A stretch of DNA of 64,000 bases from Kribbella pratensis (GTDB lineage: Bacteria > Actinomycetota > Actinomycetes > Propionibacteriales > Kribbellaceae): NCBI RefSeq assembly GCF_004365355.1, contig NZ_SODP01000002.1, positions 1,669,749-1,733,748 on the forward strand. The letters run 5' to 3'. The notes under the pieces were generated by a model, which ran no database searches, was not told the origin of the DNA, and saw only the letters and a list, made by a program, of their open reading frames with translations. Both the position numbers and the translations under genes were made by a program. Positions 16,718-24,864 of this stretch are shown one piece after another. The first letter of the stretch is position 1. Each line of letters starts with the position of its first letter.

Positions 16718-17444
16718 TCGGGTGGTTTGGGAGCAGGCCTCGACGAAGCATGTTCGGGAGTATGACGAACTACTCGAGGCGGCTCGGGGAGACGGGCTGC
16801 TCTTGGAGCGGGAGCTTCGGTTGCTCGCGCCGGTGCTAGCTCAAGAACCGGTAGTGGTGCATCTGCAGAGTGGGCATGGGCTGGATGACATCGGGCTCGT
16901 CAAAGCGGGCGCGCAACGCGTTATCGGGATCGACTACAGCTCGGTGGCTGCGGGTGCGGCGCAACGGCGTGCTCGGGAGCTGAGCATGGCGTGTCACTAC
17001 CTGGTGGCGGAAGTGCCCGGCGTACCGGTGAAGGATGCGTGTGCAGATCTCGTGTACACCGGCAAGGGCGCGTTGATCTGGATGCGCGACCTCGACGCCT
17101 GGGCTCGGGACATTGCGCGGGTACTGCGGCCAGGCGGGCATCTGTTCATGTACGAAGCGCACCCGGCCGTGCCGTTGTGGACATGGGACGAGGACGAGCC
17201 GCGGATCCGGCCGGACCGCAGCTACTTCGCCGAATCGCACGTCAACGACACGTTCCCCGGCAACGGCGCTCGGGAATGGCAGTGGAATCTCGGCCAGATC
17301 GTCACCGCGATCACCGCGGCCGGTCTGCACCTCGAAGCCCTCCATGAGTACGCCGAACCGTTCTGGCGACCGCAGGACGACACGAACGCCGCCGCGTGGT
17401 CCGGCCGCCTCCCGAACTCCTACGCATTGCTGGCCCGCCGCTGA
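16695..17444 (+). CDS. SAM-dependent class I methyltransferase
   Basis: A 249-residue methyltransferase. Motif I is the segment VVVHLQSGHGLDDIGLVKAG (about 55-74), motif II is around VIGIDYS, and the post-motif is VPVKDACADLVYTGKGAL with a W-x-R-D segment; motif III is RVLRPGGHLFMYE. The loop W-x-W-D-E-D-E-P is typical of small-molecule N/O-methyltransferases of this subgroup. The start is inside the preceding nucleotidyltransferase gene, so translation is probably coupled. The substrate is unknown. Confidence 0.9.
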   Translation: MDEVVAGNRVVWEQASTKHVREYDELLEAARGDGLLLERELRLLAPVLAQEPVVVHLQSGHGLDDIGLVKAGAQRVIGIDYSSVAAGAAQRRARELSMACHYLVAEVPGVPVKDACADLVYTGKGALIWMRDLDAWARDIARVLRPGGHLFMYEAHPAVPLWTWDEDEPRIRPDRSYFAESHVNDTFPGNGAREWQWNLGQIVTAITAAGLHLEALHEYAEPFWRPQDDTNAAAWSGRLPNSYALLARR

Positions 17445-17459
17445 CTCCGGATCGGCCGA

Positions 17460-17487
17460 CCAGGCTCCGGGTGTCATCGGAGCCTGG
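17460..17487. terminator. Hairpin terminator between convergent genes
   Basis: Perfect 10-bp arms ccaggctccg and cggagcctgg flank an 8-nt loop, between the methyltransferase stop and the convergent nitroreductase-hemerythrin stop. Likely bidirectional. Confidence 0.7.
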
Positions 17488-17526
17488 CCGACCGGGAAGC
17501 CCTCGGTCAGGAGGCCAGCGTCAGCC

Positions 17527-18333
17527 TCACAGGTAGGGCAGAAGCTCCGCCTCCTCGCGATCCAGGTGCGCCTTGAGCTGCGCGATCAGCTCGTCGACCT
17601 GGGGCAGGATCTCCGTGCCCGGAGTCGCGGCGAGCCGCTCCAACTCCTCCAGCAGGACGGCGATCTTGTCGTGCTCGGTCTGCAGTACGGCGATGACGTC
17701 GGCAAACTCGGGGTGCTGCTGGACCAGCGCCGGGAAGAGGCCGGTCGACTCGCCGGTGTGGTGATAGTGCAGGCCCTGGCAAGCAGTCAGGCAGTTGATC
17801 CGGAGCTGGGCGCCCAGCCTGCCGGACTTCGCGACCTCGGCCCGGATCAGGGAAAGCTCGCGCCGGAACGCCGCATGGATGGTTTTCAAAGCCTCGGCGA
17901 ACCCGCGGTCGGCGCCCGGTGGCGGACCGGGCCGCTGGACGAGCGCGACGACCGGGATGGTCCGGGTCGTGCGGGCCTGGTAGTCGCCCCATCCCGGATC
18001 AGCCTCGACCAGTCGCGCGAACACGTCGTCACGCTCGGTACCACGCAGTACGACTGCTGTTGCCGGATAGGTGAACAGGCCGAGGTCGACGGTGACCTCG
18101 GGATCGGCGAGCAGGTTGTGGTACCAGGCCGGGTGGTTGGGGCTGCCGCCGGCCGAGCCGACGACGAGGACCCGGTCACGGTCCGGGTAGTACCCGAGGA
18201 TGACGGTGCGCGGCTGCCCGGAGCGCGCGCCAGTTGTTGACAGGAGCAACAACCTTGAGTTCTCGAAGGGACCGCCGACCTGGCCGGCGTTCGTCCGGAA
18301 CTCGTCGATGAGCTGGGCGGTGAAATCGTTCAG
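17527..18333 (-). CDS. Deazaflavin (F420)-dependent nitroreductase fused to a hemerythrin-like domain
   Basis: About 268 residues. Residues 1-130 match the Ddn-like split-barrel family: an N-terminal helix (NDFTAQLIDEFRTN), GGPFENS, LLLLSTTGARSGQPR and PAWYHNLLADPEVTVDLG are all family hallmarks. The remaining ~130 residues are a four-helix bundle with histidines and acidic residues of a hemerythrin/HHE domain (HYHHTGES, EHDKI, HLDREE). No ATG, GTG or TTG lies before the conserved N-terminus; a CTG at 18333 (or the adjacent ATC) follows a GAGAAG ribosome-site-like stretch and is chosen. A TTG at 18252 would delete the first conserved helix. The fusion suggests redox chemistry linked to O2, NO or iron sensing. 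Confidence 0.8.
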   Translation of the reverse strand: MNDFTAQLIDEFRTNAGQVGGPFENSRLLLLSTTGARSGQPRTVILGYYPDRDRVLVVGSAGGSPNHPAWYHNLLADPEVTVDLGLFTYPATAVVLRGTERDDVFARLVEADPGWGDYQARTTRTIPVVALVQRPGPPPGADRGFAEALKTIHAAFRRELSLIRAEVAKSGRLGAQLRINCLTACQGLHYHHTGESTGLFPALVQQHPEFADVIAVLQTEHDKIAVLLEELERLAATPGTEILPQVDELIAQLKAHLDREEAELLPYL

Positions 18334-18783
18334 GATTCGCTTCTCTCGTGGGTCGTGACAGGAAATGCAGACGGGGAGAGAAGCGCCCGGTGGAGCCCGC
18401 GCGGCGTTCAGAACGCAGCCGGGACCCCAACTCGTGCATGGCTGGAAGCAGCCGACCCGGCAGTCACGCCGTGATCGTACCCAAGCCGGCAGGTCAACCC
18501 AACGGGAGACAACGAACCGCCTGATCCCTCACCGAACGTCGTCGCGCGCATGCGAAACGTCGTACATCGCACGCAGTTCGGCAAATCATTTCGGGAACTA
18601 GCGAAAAAACCTCAGGAATGCTGTAACGGCGGGCACACTGCGCCGATAAACGTGACGAGTGACCCAGTGGGGGGACTACGTGGGAAGCTCCGGTGTTTCT
18701 TCGGGACCACCGCATGTGGAGGGGGCCTCGCAGGTGCTCACCCGGGGCGGGGTGAGCACCTGTTCGAGGGTCTGGGCTGGGTC
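18334..18783. other. Gene-free region between two minus-strand units
   Basis: This 450-bp stretch lies between the nitroreductase start and the 3' end of the sugar ABC operon. Nothing convincingly coding is seen on either strand. It should hold the promoter for the nitroreductase gene (about 18334-18480). Locally AT-richer sequence lies near 18590-18615. The hairpin at 18731-18762 ends the ABC operon. Confidence 0.65.
18731..18762 (-). terminator. Terminator of the sugar ABC operon
   Basis: Perfect 13-bp arms caggtgctcaccc and gggtgagcacctg surround a 6-nt loop, 22 bp beyond the stop of the last permease gene. There is no T-run. Confidence 0.8.
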
Positions 18784-19695
18784 TCAGCCCTTGATGCCCA
18801 CGTTCGCCATACCTTCGACGAAGCGCTTCTGGGCGAACACGAACAGCACGATCATCGGCAGCGTCGCCAGCGCCGTACCGGCCATCAGGTATGGCCACTG
18901 AATCTCGGCCGGGTTCTGCGAGAAGATCGCCAGCCCGAGCTGCAGCGGCCGCATCTCGTCGGACGTGGTGATCATCAGCGGCCAGAGGAACCCGTTCCAG
19001 GCGGCCTCGATCTGGAAGACCGCGATCGTGATCAGGGCCGGCTTGATCAGCGGGGTCATGATCCGCAGGAAGATCCCGAACTCGCTGAGACCGTCCACCC
19101 GGGCGGCCTGCGCGAGCTCGTCCGGCAGCGACACGTAGAACTGCCGGGCCAGGAACGTGAACAGCGGCGCCGCGCCCAGCGGGATGATCAGGCCCCACCA
19201 GGAGTTCAGCCAGCCGATCCCGCCGTGGCCGAGGATGTTGTTACCGCCGAACAGCGGGATCGATTTCACGATCATGAACAGCGGCACCAGGATGATCTGG
19301 AACGGCACCAGCAGCAGCACGATGAAGTAGTTCAGCAGCGACTTGCGGCCCCGGATCGGGGCCTTGGCCAGTGCGTACCCGGCCATCGTGCAGACGACGA
19401 GCGTGAACGCGGTCTCGCCGACCGCGATGAAGAGGCTGTTGCGGAAGTACCGCAGGAACGGCGCGCTCTGCATCGCCTCGACGAAGTTGTGCCAGCGCAG
19501 CTCACCAGGCAGCCAGTTGAACTGCTGCACCTCGAGGTCGCTCTTGAACGACGTCAGCAGCATCCACAGGAACGGCACGATCATCAGCAGCGCGCCGACG
19601 ATGAGGACGACGTACAACGCGATCCGCCCCGGCCGGAGCGACGACGGCCGCCGGCTCACGGTGGTACCGGTCGAAGGCAATGCAGCGCTAGTCAT
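18784..19695 (-). CDS. Carbohydrate ABC transporter permease (MalG-type)
   Basis: A 303-residue inner-membrane subunit with about six transmembrane helices. The ATPase-contact EAA loop is around ARVDGLSEFGIFLRIMTPL (about 205-223). The C-terminus ending in KRFVEGMANVGIKG is typical of MalG-like subunits, which end in VKG/IKG. Its start overlaps the stop of the partner permease by 8 nt. No ATPase gene is in the operon, as is usual for actinobacterial CUT1 importers served by a shared MsiK-type ATPase elsewhere. Confidence 0.95.
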   Translation of the reverse strand: MTSAALPSTGTTVSRRPSSLRPGRIALYVVLIVGALLMIVPFLWMLLTSFKSDLEVQQFNWLPGELRWHNFVEAMQSAPFLRYFRNSLFIAVGETAFTLVVCTMAGYALAKAPIRGRKSLLNYFIVLLLVPFQIILVPLFMIVKSIPLFGGNNILGHGGIGWLNSWWGLIIPLGAAPLFTFLARQFYVSLPDELAQAARVDGLSEFGIFLRIMTPLIKPALITIAVFQIEAAWNGFLWPLMITTSDEMRPLQLGLAIFSQNPAEIQWPYLMAGTALATLPMIVLFVFAQKRFVEGMANVGIKG

Positions 19696-20626
19696 TGGTG
19701 TCCGCCCTCTGGAGCAGGCGCCCGACTCCGATGAAGGCCGCGATCACGATCATCATGATCACGGTCTCCGCGGACGCGTAGCCGAGTTTCAGGTCCTGGA
19801 ACGCGTTCTGGTAGATGTCGAGCACCAGCACGCGGGTGTCACTACCGGGTCCGCCGCGCGTCATCACGTACACGAGGTCGAACACCTGGAACGTGCCGAC
19901 GATCGACGTGATCAGCACGAAGAACTGCACCGGGCCGAGCGACGGCCAGGTGACGTTGACGAAACGCTGCCAGCGGCTGGCGCCGTCCAGGTCGGCCGAC
20001 TCGAGCAGATCGCGGGAGACGCCCTGTAGCGCGGCCAGGTAGATGATGATCTTGGTGCCGAGGCCCTGCCAGATGCCGACAACCATCAGTGACGGCAGCG
20101 CGGTCGCCGGGTCGGCCAGCCAGCGGTTCGGGGCGAACCCGAACAGGCTGAGGAAGCCGTTCGCCAGGCCGGAGCCCGGGTTGTAGATCCACAGCCAGAT
20201 GGTCGCGATGGCCACGGTCGCCGTCACCGTCGGGATGTAGAACGCGGTCCGGAAGAAGCCGAGGCCGCGGATCTTCTGGTTCAGCCCGACCGCAACCGCG
20301 AGGGCGATCGCCATCGAGATCGGGATCACCACGATCGCATACAGGACCGTGTGCCACAGCGAGGCGAGGAAGTCGACGTCGCGGGCGAGGTCCGCGTAGT
20401 TGCCGAACCCGACCCAGGACCAGGTGTCACCGAAGCTGTAGTCGGTGAGGCTGAGGACCAGGACGGCCACCACCGGGATGACGATGAAGATGGCGGAGTG
20501 CAGCAGGGCCGGCGCGAGCAGTGCCCAACCGGTGCGCTTCTGGCCCTTGAGCAGCGTGCCGGTGTCCTTGGCCGTGGGGACCTTGCGCGGGGTGTCCAGT
20601 GCTGGACGTTCAAGAGTTGTGCTCAT
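19688..20626 (-). CDS. Carbohydrate ABC transporter permease (MalF-type)
   Basis: A 312-residue permease with six predicted helices beginning at about residue 32. The EAA loop is ADLDGASRWQRFVNVTWP (about 210-227), followed by TRGGPGSDTRVLV, the periplasmic P-G loop typical of CUT1 MalF-like proteins. It overlaps the substrate-binding gene by 4 nt upstream and MalG by 8 nt downstream. It should form the heterodimeric channel with the MalG-type subunit. Confidence 0.95.
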   Translation of the reverse strand: MSTTLERPALDTPRKVPTAKDTGTLLKGQKRTGWALLAPALLHSAIFIVIPVVAVLVLSLTDYSFGDTWSWVGFGNYADLARDVDFLASLWHTVLYAIVVIPISMAIALAVAVGLNQKIRGLGFFRTAFYIPTVTATVAIATIWLWIYNPGSGLANGFLSLFGFAPNRWLADPATALPSLMVVGIWQGLGTKIIIYLAALQGVSRDLLESADLDGASRWQRFVNVTWPSLGPVQFFVLITSIVGTFQVFDLVYVMTRGGPGSDTRVLVLDIYQNAFQDLKLGYASAETVIMMIVIAAFIGVGRLLQRADTND

Positions 20627-21897
20627 CGTGACTGTCCTGCCAGGTTGTGCAGCACTTTGGCGGGATCCTTCTGTCCGAGGACCGCCTGGGTGAGCTGGAT
20701 GTCGAAGTTGCCGCGCATCTCGAGCCAGTTGGACGGCACCTCGTTCTCGTTCGCGGCGTACTGCAGACCGTTCGCGGTGAAGTTGCTCAACGGGTTCGAC
20801 TGCGCCTGCGGCGAGTTGCCGGCGTCCTTGTACGCCGGGATCTTCTTGTTCAGCTTGGCGATCGCGTCCAGGGTCGGCTTGTTGACCATGGTCTGGATGA
20901 ACGCCCAGGCCGCGTCCTTGTGATGGCTGCGGGAACCGATCGAGGCGAGGTCGCCACCGACGTACTCGATCTCCTTGCCGCTGTCGAAGCGGAAGAACTT
21001 CAGGTCGTCGCAGTTCTTCTTGCCGATGCCCTTGTCCGAGCAGTCGACGGCACCGTTGACGATCCCCATCGCGGCCTCACCAGTCAGCACCAGAGGTTGC
21101 TGGGCAGCGTTGGTCTGTCCGTACGGCTGGACGTTGTTGATCATCGACTTGATCCACAGCAGCGTGTCCAGGCCGGCCTTGTTGTCGAAGTTCGGTTCGC
21201 CGCCGACGTAGAGCGGCGTACCGGTCGAGGCCAGGAACGTGGTGAACGACTGCCGGAAGCCCGTCGCGGAGGCGAGATCGAAACCGCTGCGGGTGATGTT
21301 GCCGTTCTTGTCCCGCTTGGTGAGCTTCTCGGCCGCGACCTTGATCTCGGCCAGCGACGTCGGCGGCTTGTTCGGGTCGAGGCCCGCCTCGATGAACGCG
21401 CTCTTGCGGAGCGCGACCGCCCGGGCGTCGGCGAGCAGCGGGTAGGCGTACAACTTCTTGTCGTACGTAACCGCCGGGATCAGCGCCGGGGTGCTCTTCT
21501 CCTTGATGAAGTCCGGCGTCACGCCGTACTTGCCCAGGTCCTCGAAGATGTTCTTGGAGGCGAACGGCTGGACCCAGCCGACGCCGGTGACCATCACGTC
21601 GTACGGGATCCCGGCCGCGATCGAGGTGGCCAGCTTCTCGTTCAGGTTGTTGTACGTCGCGAAGTCCGGCTCGACCTTCATCTTCGGATAGGTCTTGTGG
21701 AACTCGTCGACGACGTTCTGGAACGCCTCCCGGCCCTTGGTACTGGGCGGGAACGACGGGATCAGCACCCGCAACGTCCCGGTCGCCTCGGCCGGCGGTA
21801 CGCCGTCCGTGCTCTTGTCGATCACCCCGCTGCCACAACCGCTGACCACCACGCTGAGCGCAGCCGCCAGCACGGTCAGTCCCACACCTCGTCTCAC
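20623..21897 (-). CDS. Sugar ABC transporter substrate-binding lipoprotein
   Basis: A 424-residue family-1 extracellular solute-binding protein. The signal peptide ends in a lipobox VVSGC with Cys21, so it is anchored to the membrane outer face. The mature part has the two-lobe pattern (LRVLIPSFPP, then VDEFHKTYPKMKVE), and VMVTGVGWVQPFA marks the first lobe. GTG at 21897 is preceded by AGGAG 8 nt upstream. It is the first gene of the importer operon. The upstream region holds two operator-like motifs, one shared with the DeoR/LacI-hybrid regulator region at 24.8 kb. The sugar is unknown. Confidence 0.93.
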   Translation of the reverse strand: MRRGVGLTVLAAALSVVVSGCGSGVIDKSTDGVPPAEATGTLRVLIPSFPPSTKGREAFQNVVDEFHKTYPKMKVEPDFATYNNLNEKLATSIAAGIPYDVMVTGVGWVQPFASKNIFEDLGKYGVTPDFIKEKSTPALIPAVTYDKKLYAYPLLADARAVALRKSAFIEAGLDPNKPPTSLAEIKVAAEKLTKRDKNGNITRSGFDLASATGFRQSFTTFLASTGTPLYVGGEPNFDNKAGLDTLLWIKSMINNVQPYGQTNAAQQPLVLTGEAAMGIVNGAVDCSDKGIGKKNCDDLKFFRFDSGKEIEYVGGDLASIGSRSHHKDAAWAFIQTMVNKPTLDAIAKLNKKIPAYKDAGNSPQAQSNPLSNFTANGLQYAANENEVPSNWLEMRGNFDIQLTQAVLGQKDPAKVLHNLAGQSR

Positions 21898-21963
21898 AGG
21901 GGAACTCCTTCGCTGCCTGTTTCAGCCGGGGGCCCGCGACCCCTCAAGTGCAGCGAAAGTATG

Positions 21964-21977
21964 GGAAAGGGCTTTCC
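21964..21977. promoter_or_regulatory. LacI-type operator-like palindrome
   Basis: The palindrome ggaaag-gg-ctttcc lies 67-80 bp upstream of the substrate-binding gene. It resembles the symmetrical GAAAGCGCTTTC-type sites bound by LacI-family proteins. Function is inferred from resemblance only. Confidence 0.5.
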
Positions 21978-22000
21978 TCGTCAATACCTCACCGCTCGAA

Positions 22001-22037
22001 CGATCACATTCGATCAACATCGGAACCCGACCGATCA
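22001..22037 (-). promoter_or_regulatory. Phased CGATCA repeats upstream of the sugar ABC operon
   Basis: cgatcacatt, cgatcaacat and a third ccgatca sit at about 10-nt or multiple spacing, with the complementary TTGATCG-A-ATG also found (as TTGATCG-T-ATG) in the operator region of the DeoR/LacI-hybrid gene at 24807-24834. DeoR-family sites are commonly short repeats spaced by a helical turn. It suggests that the regulator at 23721-24788 controls this importer. Confidence 0.45.
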
Positions 22038-22078
22038 GAATTCCGGCCCAGGCCAGCGCCCGAGCTCGCGGCGGCCAA

Positions 22079-23275
22079 TCAGCGCTGAGTCTCAGGACCT
22101 GGCCGCTGCCCGGCCGGCCCCTGCCGCTGAGCCGCCGGCGCAGACGCCCCCGCACCACGCGCCCCCTGCCGATCAGCACTCAACCGACTAGCCGACCCCA
22201 ACGGAGGCCCAGACAACCCAGCCCGAGCCGCCGCCGCAATGTCCGGCGGCAACACCGGAGCAGGTGGGCTCGGTGGGGCCGGTGAGGACGCCGCGGCGGC
22301 CGAGGCAGCCGGAGACGCAGGTGCTGCCGTGGCCGCCGAGGACGCCAGCGACGCCCCAGTCGCCGACTGAGATTGGGGGGTGCCGCCGCGCTCTGGCTGA
22401 CCGGTCCGCCCTTGCTCGGCACCGACGCCACGCTGCACCTGCTGACCCGACGCCGGCATCTGCCACTGCTTCTTCAGCCGGCTGATCACCTTCGAGCCCT
22501 CGACGACTGCCTGCATACCGACCGCTCGCCGCGCGTCAGCGTCCGCGGATTGGGGGAGCTTGTCCACTCGACCGAACTCGGCGCTCATCGCTTTCGCAAC
22601 CTGCCCGATGGCGTGCTCCCGCTGGTCTTCCGGGATCATCCCGCGCAGGCGGCTGTTGTCGTACATCGCCGCCGCGGCCACCTTGAACTTCTGATCGGCA
22701 GGAACGACGGCCAGCCGACCGATCAGTTCGTCTCGCTGGACTCCCGACTTCTGCTCGATCCTCTCGGCGAAGCCCTCCACCGCGGGCGTGTACTCCGGGT
22801 AGACCTTCTGCGTCCTGACTTCCTTGATGCCAGGCGCGACCTGGTCGATCCCCAGTTCGTCGATGTATTCGTTCAACGCCTGGTGCGAGTAGAGCTCGGT
22901 CACACCCTCCTCGAGCGGGCGAACGCCCGGCTCTCGGCTGAAGGCGGCCTCCGCCTGCGAGTGCTCCCGGCCCTCCGACGACAGCAGATGTGCGTTCTCG
23001 TGCAGGACCACCCGCAGCGCATCGCGATACCTGCGGAGTTCGGCCTTGTCCTGGTTGTGCACCCGATTGTTGCGGAACATGTCCTGGAGCGGCTCGTCCA
23101 CATGGCGCGGGTTGTACGAGATCGTGTGGTTCCAGTTCGCCGTACCGCCCGTCTTGCTGGTCTCCGCGATCGGCGCCCCGTACCGCCCGTTCCACGAGGA
23201 GTGGTGCGCCCCCGAGATCCGCACGGCGGCGTTCGCCTGCTCGCGCATCAGCTCCCGGAAGGTCGTGACCTTCAT
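22079..23275 (-). CDS. Putative HExxH zinc metalloprotease with disordered C-terminal tail
   Basis: A 398-residue protein of no recognised family. An N-terminal domain (about 1-270) contains LHENAHLL (HExxH at 92-96), the zincin zinc-binding and catalytic motif. LEEGVTELYSHQ at 121-132 could provide the third, glutamate ligand about 27 residues later. The first 60 residues include GAHHSSWNGRYG. From about residue 275 the chain is Gln/Gly/Ser/Ala/Pro-rich and low in complexity, ending in Q-R-Q-G-P-A-G-Q-R repeats. There is no signal peptide. It is translationally coupled (ATGA) to a small acidic protein upstream, which may be its partner or inhibitor. Confidence 0.8.
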   Translation of the reverse strand: MKVTTFRELMREQANAAVRISGAHHSSWNGRYGAPIAETSKTGGTANWNHTISYNPRHVDEPLQDMFRNNRVHNQDKAELRRYRDALRVVLHENAHLLSSEGREHSQAEAAFSREPGVRPLEEGVTELYSHQALNEYIDELGIDQVAPGIKEVRTQKVYPEYTPAVEGFAERIEQKSGVQRDELIGRLAVVPADQKFKVAAAAMYDNSRLRGMIPEDQREHAIGQVAKAMSAEFGRVDKLPQSADADARRAVGMQAVVEGSKVISRLKKQWQMPASGQQVQRGVGAEQGRTGQPERGGTPQSQSATGASLASSAATAAPASPAASAAAASSPAPPSPPAPVLPPDIAAAARAGLSGPPLGSASRLSADRQGARGAGASAPAAQRQGPAGQRPGPETQR

Positions 23276-23682
23276 CGAACGTCGGGTCGCAAAGCGTCTG
23301 CCAGCATCCGCAGCGTGTGTTCCATGGAACCGATCGCGCCTTCTTCTTCCGGAGTGGCGCTCTCGATGTCCATCAGAGCCTGGATCCCTTCCTCTGCGCG
23401 GGCCAAGCGTTCGTTATCGGTGCCGTCGTCGCGGACAGCTTCGGCGTACGCCGCACGGGCCTGCTGGATGACCTCGGACGGAGGTTCTCCGGTGCCATGG
23501 GAGATGACGTCCTCGATGCCCGTTACCTCCAACAAAGCGTCGTCGCGGTCGTCCTCGTCGTCGATCTGTTCGGCCAGGGCATGCAGCCGCGCGATATCTG
23601 AAGTCAGGTCCCGGTCTCCGCGGCCGTTGAGGATCACCTCGAATACCCGCTTGTACTCGACCGCGAACTCGGCGTACTCCAT
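23272..23682 (-). CDS. Small acidic helical protein preceding the HExxH protein
   Basis: 136 residues, strongly acidic (runs such as IDDEDDRDD at about 40-48) and predicted to be almost entirely helical, with no membrane segment. No family is recognised. ATG at 23682 is the natural start; the reading frame is open far upstream but that part lies opposite the DeoR/LacI gene and is very basic. The final 4 nt overlap the ATG of the HExxH gene, so the products are likely made in a fixed ratio. Immunity protein, chaperone or substrate are all possible. Confidence 0.75.
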   Translation of the reverse strand: MEYAEFAVEYKRVFEVILNGRGDRDLTSDIARLHALAEQIDDEDDRDDALLEVTGIEDVISHGTGEPPSEVIQQARAAYAEAVRDDGTDNERLARAEEGIQALMDIESATPEEEGAIGSMEHTLRMLADALRPDVR

Positions 23683-23720
23683 CGTGACTCTCCCCAGGAT
23701 TCCGGTGCAGTCCTCTGAAT

Positions 23721-24788
23721 TTACCCTGCGACCAGGACGTCGGGGGCGCCGCAGGAGGTGCGGATGTTGAGGGTGGGGAGGAGGCTTAGGTGCTGGGTCG
23801 GGGTGGTGGGTGACTGGAGTTTGCGGAGGAGGAGGTCGCAGGCGGTTTCGCCCAGGGCTCGGCGGGGTGGGGAGATGGCGGTGAGGGGTACTACGGCCAG
23901 CGACGCCGTGACGTCGTTGTAGGCGATGACGGCCAGGTCTTCGGGGACGCGGAGGCCTAGTTCCATGGCTCGTTCGACCAGGCGGGCGCCGTGTTCGTCG
24001 GAGTGGACCAGGACGGCGCGGGTGCCGAACGACTTGCATTCGGCGAGGAAGGCGTCCAGTTGGGTAATGGCGCCGGGGTCGTCGCCGCGCATCGGGAGGT
24101 CGACGGGTGAGAGGAAGACCTCGACGCCGAGCGCCTTCGCGGCGGTTTCGATGCCGCTGCGGAGCCAGTACGCCGTGACCGTGGCCTGCAGGTTGATCGC
24201 GATCCGGCGATGGCCGAGTGCGACGAAATGCCGGAGCGCCAGCATCGCGCCGTACGCGTGGTCGGTGCGGACGTGGTCGTACTCGCGGTTCACGTGCGGG
24301 AACCCGAACGCCCGCTCCAGCAGCACCACCGGTACGTCGATGTCGTCGAGCCTCGAATCGAGCCGGTCGGCGTCGCCGTCGCCGAGCGCGGTGCTGATCA
24401 GCAGGCCGGCCACCCCGATCCCGAGCACCTTGTCGATCCGGTCGCGCTCCATCGTCACGTCGTACCCGGAGACGCCGAGGACCAGGCGCGCGCCGTACCG
24501 GTCGGCCATCGCCTCGGCGCCGCGGATCACATCGGAGTAGTACGACGCCGCGCTCGGGACGATGATGCCGATCGTCAGCTGGCTCCCGCGGGCGCCCTGG
24601 TCGGCCGTGCCGGTGCCGATCGCGCCGCCGTGCACGCGGCGGAGCAGGCCGGCGGAGTCCAGTTCGGCCAGGTCCCGGCGTACTGTGATCGCGGAGACGC
24701 CCAGCTCGGCCACCAGATCGGCCACCCGGAGCCGGCCGTGCCGCCGCAGGCTCCGCAGGATCAGCTCGTGGCGCTCCTGTGCAAGCAT
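23721..24788 (-). CDS. DeoR-type HTH / LacI-type sensor hybrid transcriptional regulator
   Basis: 355 residues. The N-terminal 55 residues form a DeoR winged helix (LAQERHELILRSLRRHG, then VRRDL in the recognition region). Residues about 70-350 are a periplasmic-binding-protein-like domain of the LacI/GalR kind (IGIIVPSAASYYSDVIRGAE, VLVHSDEHGARL, LAVIAYNDVTASL). It should bind a sugar and control a sugar operon. It is divergent from a YesL-like gene, and repeats in the gap resemble repeats upstream of the ABC importer 2.7 kb away. Confidence 0.9.
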   Translation of the reverse strand: MLAQERHELILRSLRRHGRLRVADLVAELGVSAITVRRDLAELDSAGLLRRVHGGAIGTGTADQGARGSQLTIGIIVPSAASYYSDVIRGAEAMADRYGARLVLGVSGYDVTMERDRIDKVLGIGVAGLLISTALGDGDADRLDSRLDDIDVPVVLLERAFGFPHVNREYDHVRTDHAYGAMLALRHFVALGHRRIAINLQATVTAYWLRSGIETAAKALGVEVFLSPVDLPMRGDDPGAITQLDAFLAECKSFGTRAVLVHSDEHGARLVERAMELGLRVPEDLAVIAYNDVTASLAVVPLTAISPPRRALGETACDLLLRKLQSPTTPTQHLSLLPTLNIRTSCGAPDVLVAG

Positions 24789-24806
24789 GCGATCCCCTGA
24801 TCTTTG

Positions 24807-24834
24807 CGTGATTGTTCGTGATCATACGATCAAG
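24807..24834. promoter_or_regulatory. Phased operator-like repeats between regulator and YesL-like gene
   Basis: Three consecutive near-repeats, cgtgattgtt, cgtgatcata and cgatcaaggg, follow at exactly 10-nt intervals. The region is the promoter of the DeoR/LacI-hybrid gene and its divergent neighbour. Binding is inferred from the helical-turn phasing. Confidence 0.55.
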
Positions 24835-24864
24835 GGACGCTCGGACGGAACGAGGAGGCGATCG

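Noticed and set aside
18176..18439. Minus-strand frame with an ATG upstream of the nitroreductase
   Set aside because: It is in another frame, Arg-rich and unlike any domain; the conserved nitroreductase residues continue in their own frame instead.
18659..18901. Small plus-strand frame before the sugar ABC operon end
   Set aside because: It runs through the operon terminator hairpin and into the permease gene in antisense, with no ribosome site.
20647..22191. Long plus-strand open frame opposite the substrate-binding gene
   Set aside because: It is antisense to an unmistakable ABC lipoprotein gene, is Arg/Val/Leu-rich in the manner of reverse frames of high-GC genes, and has no ribosome site or recognisable motif.
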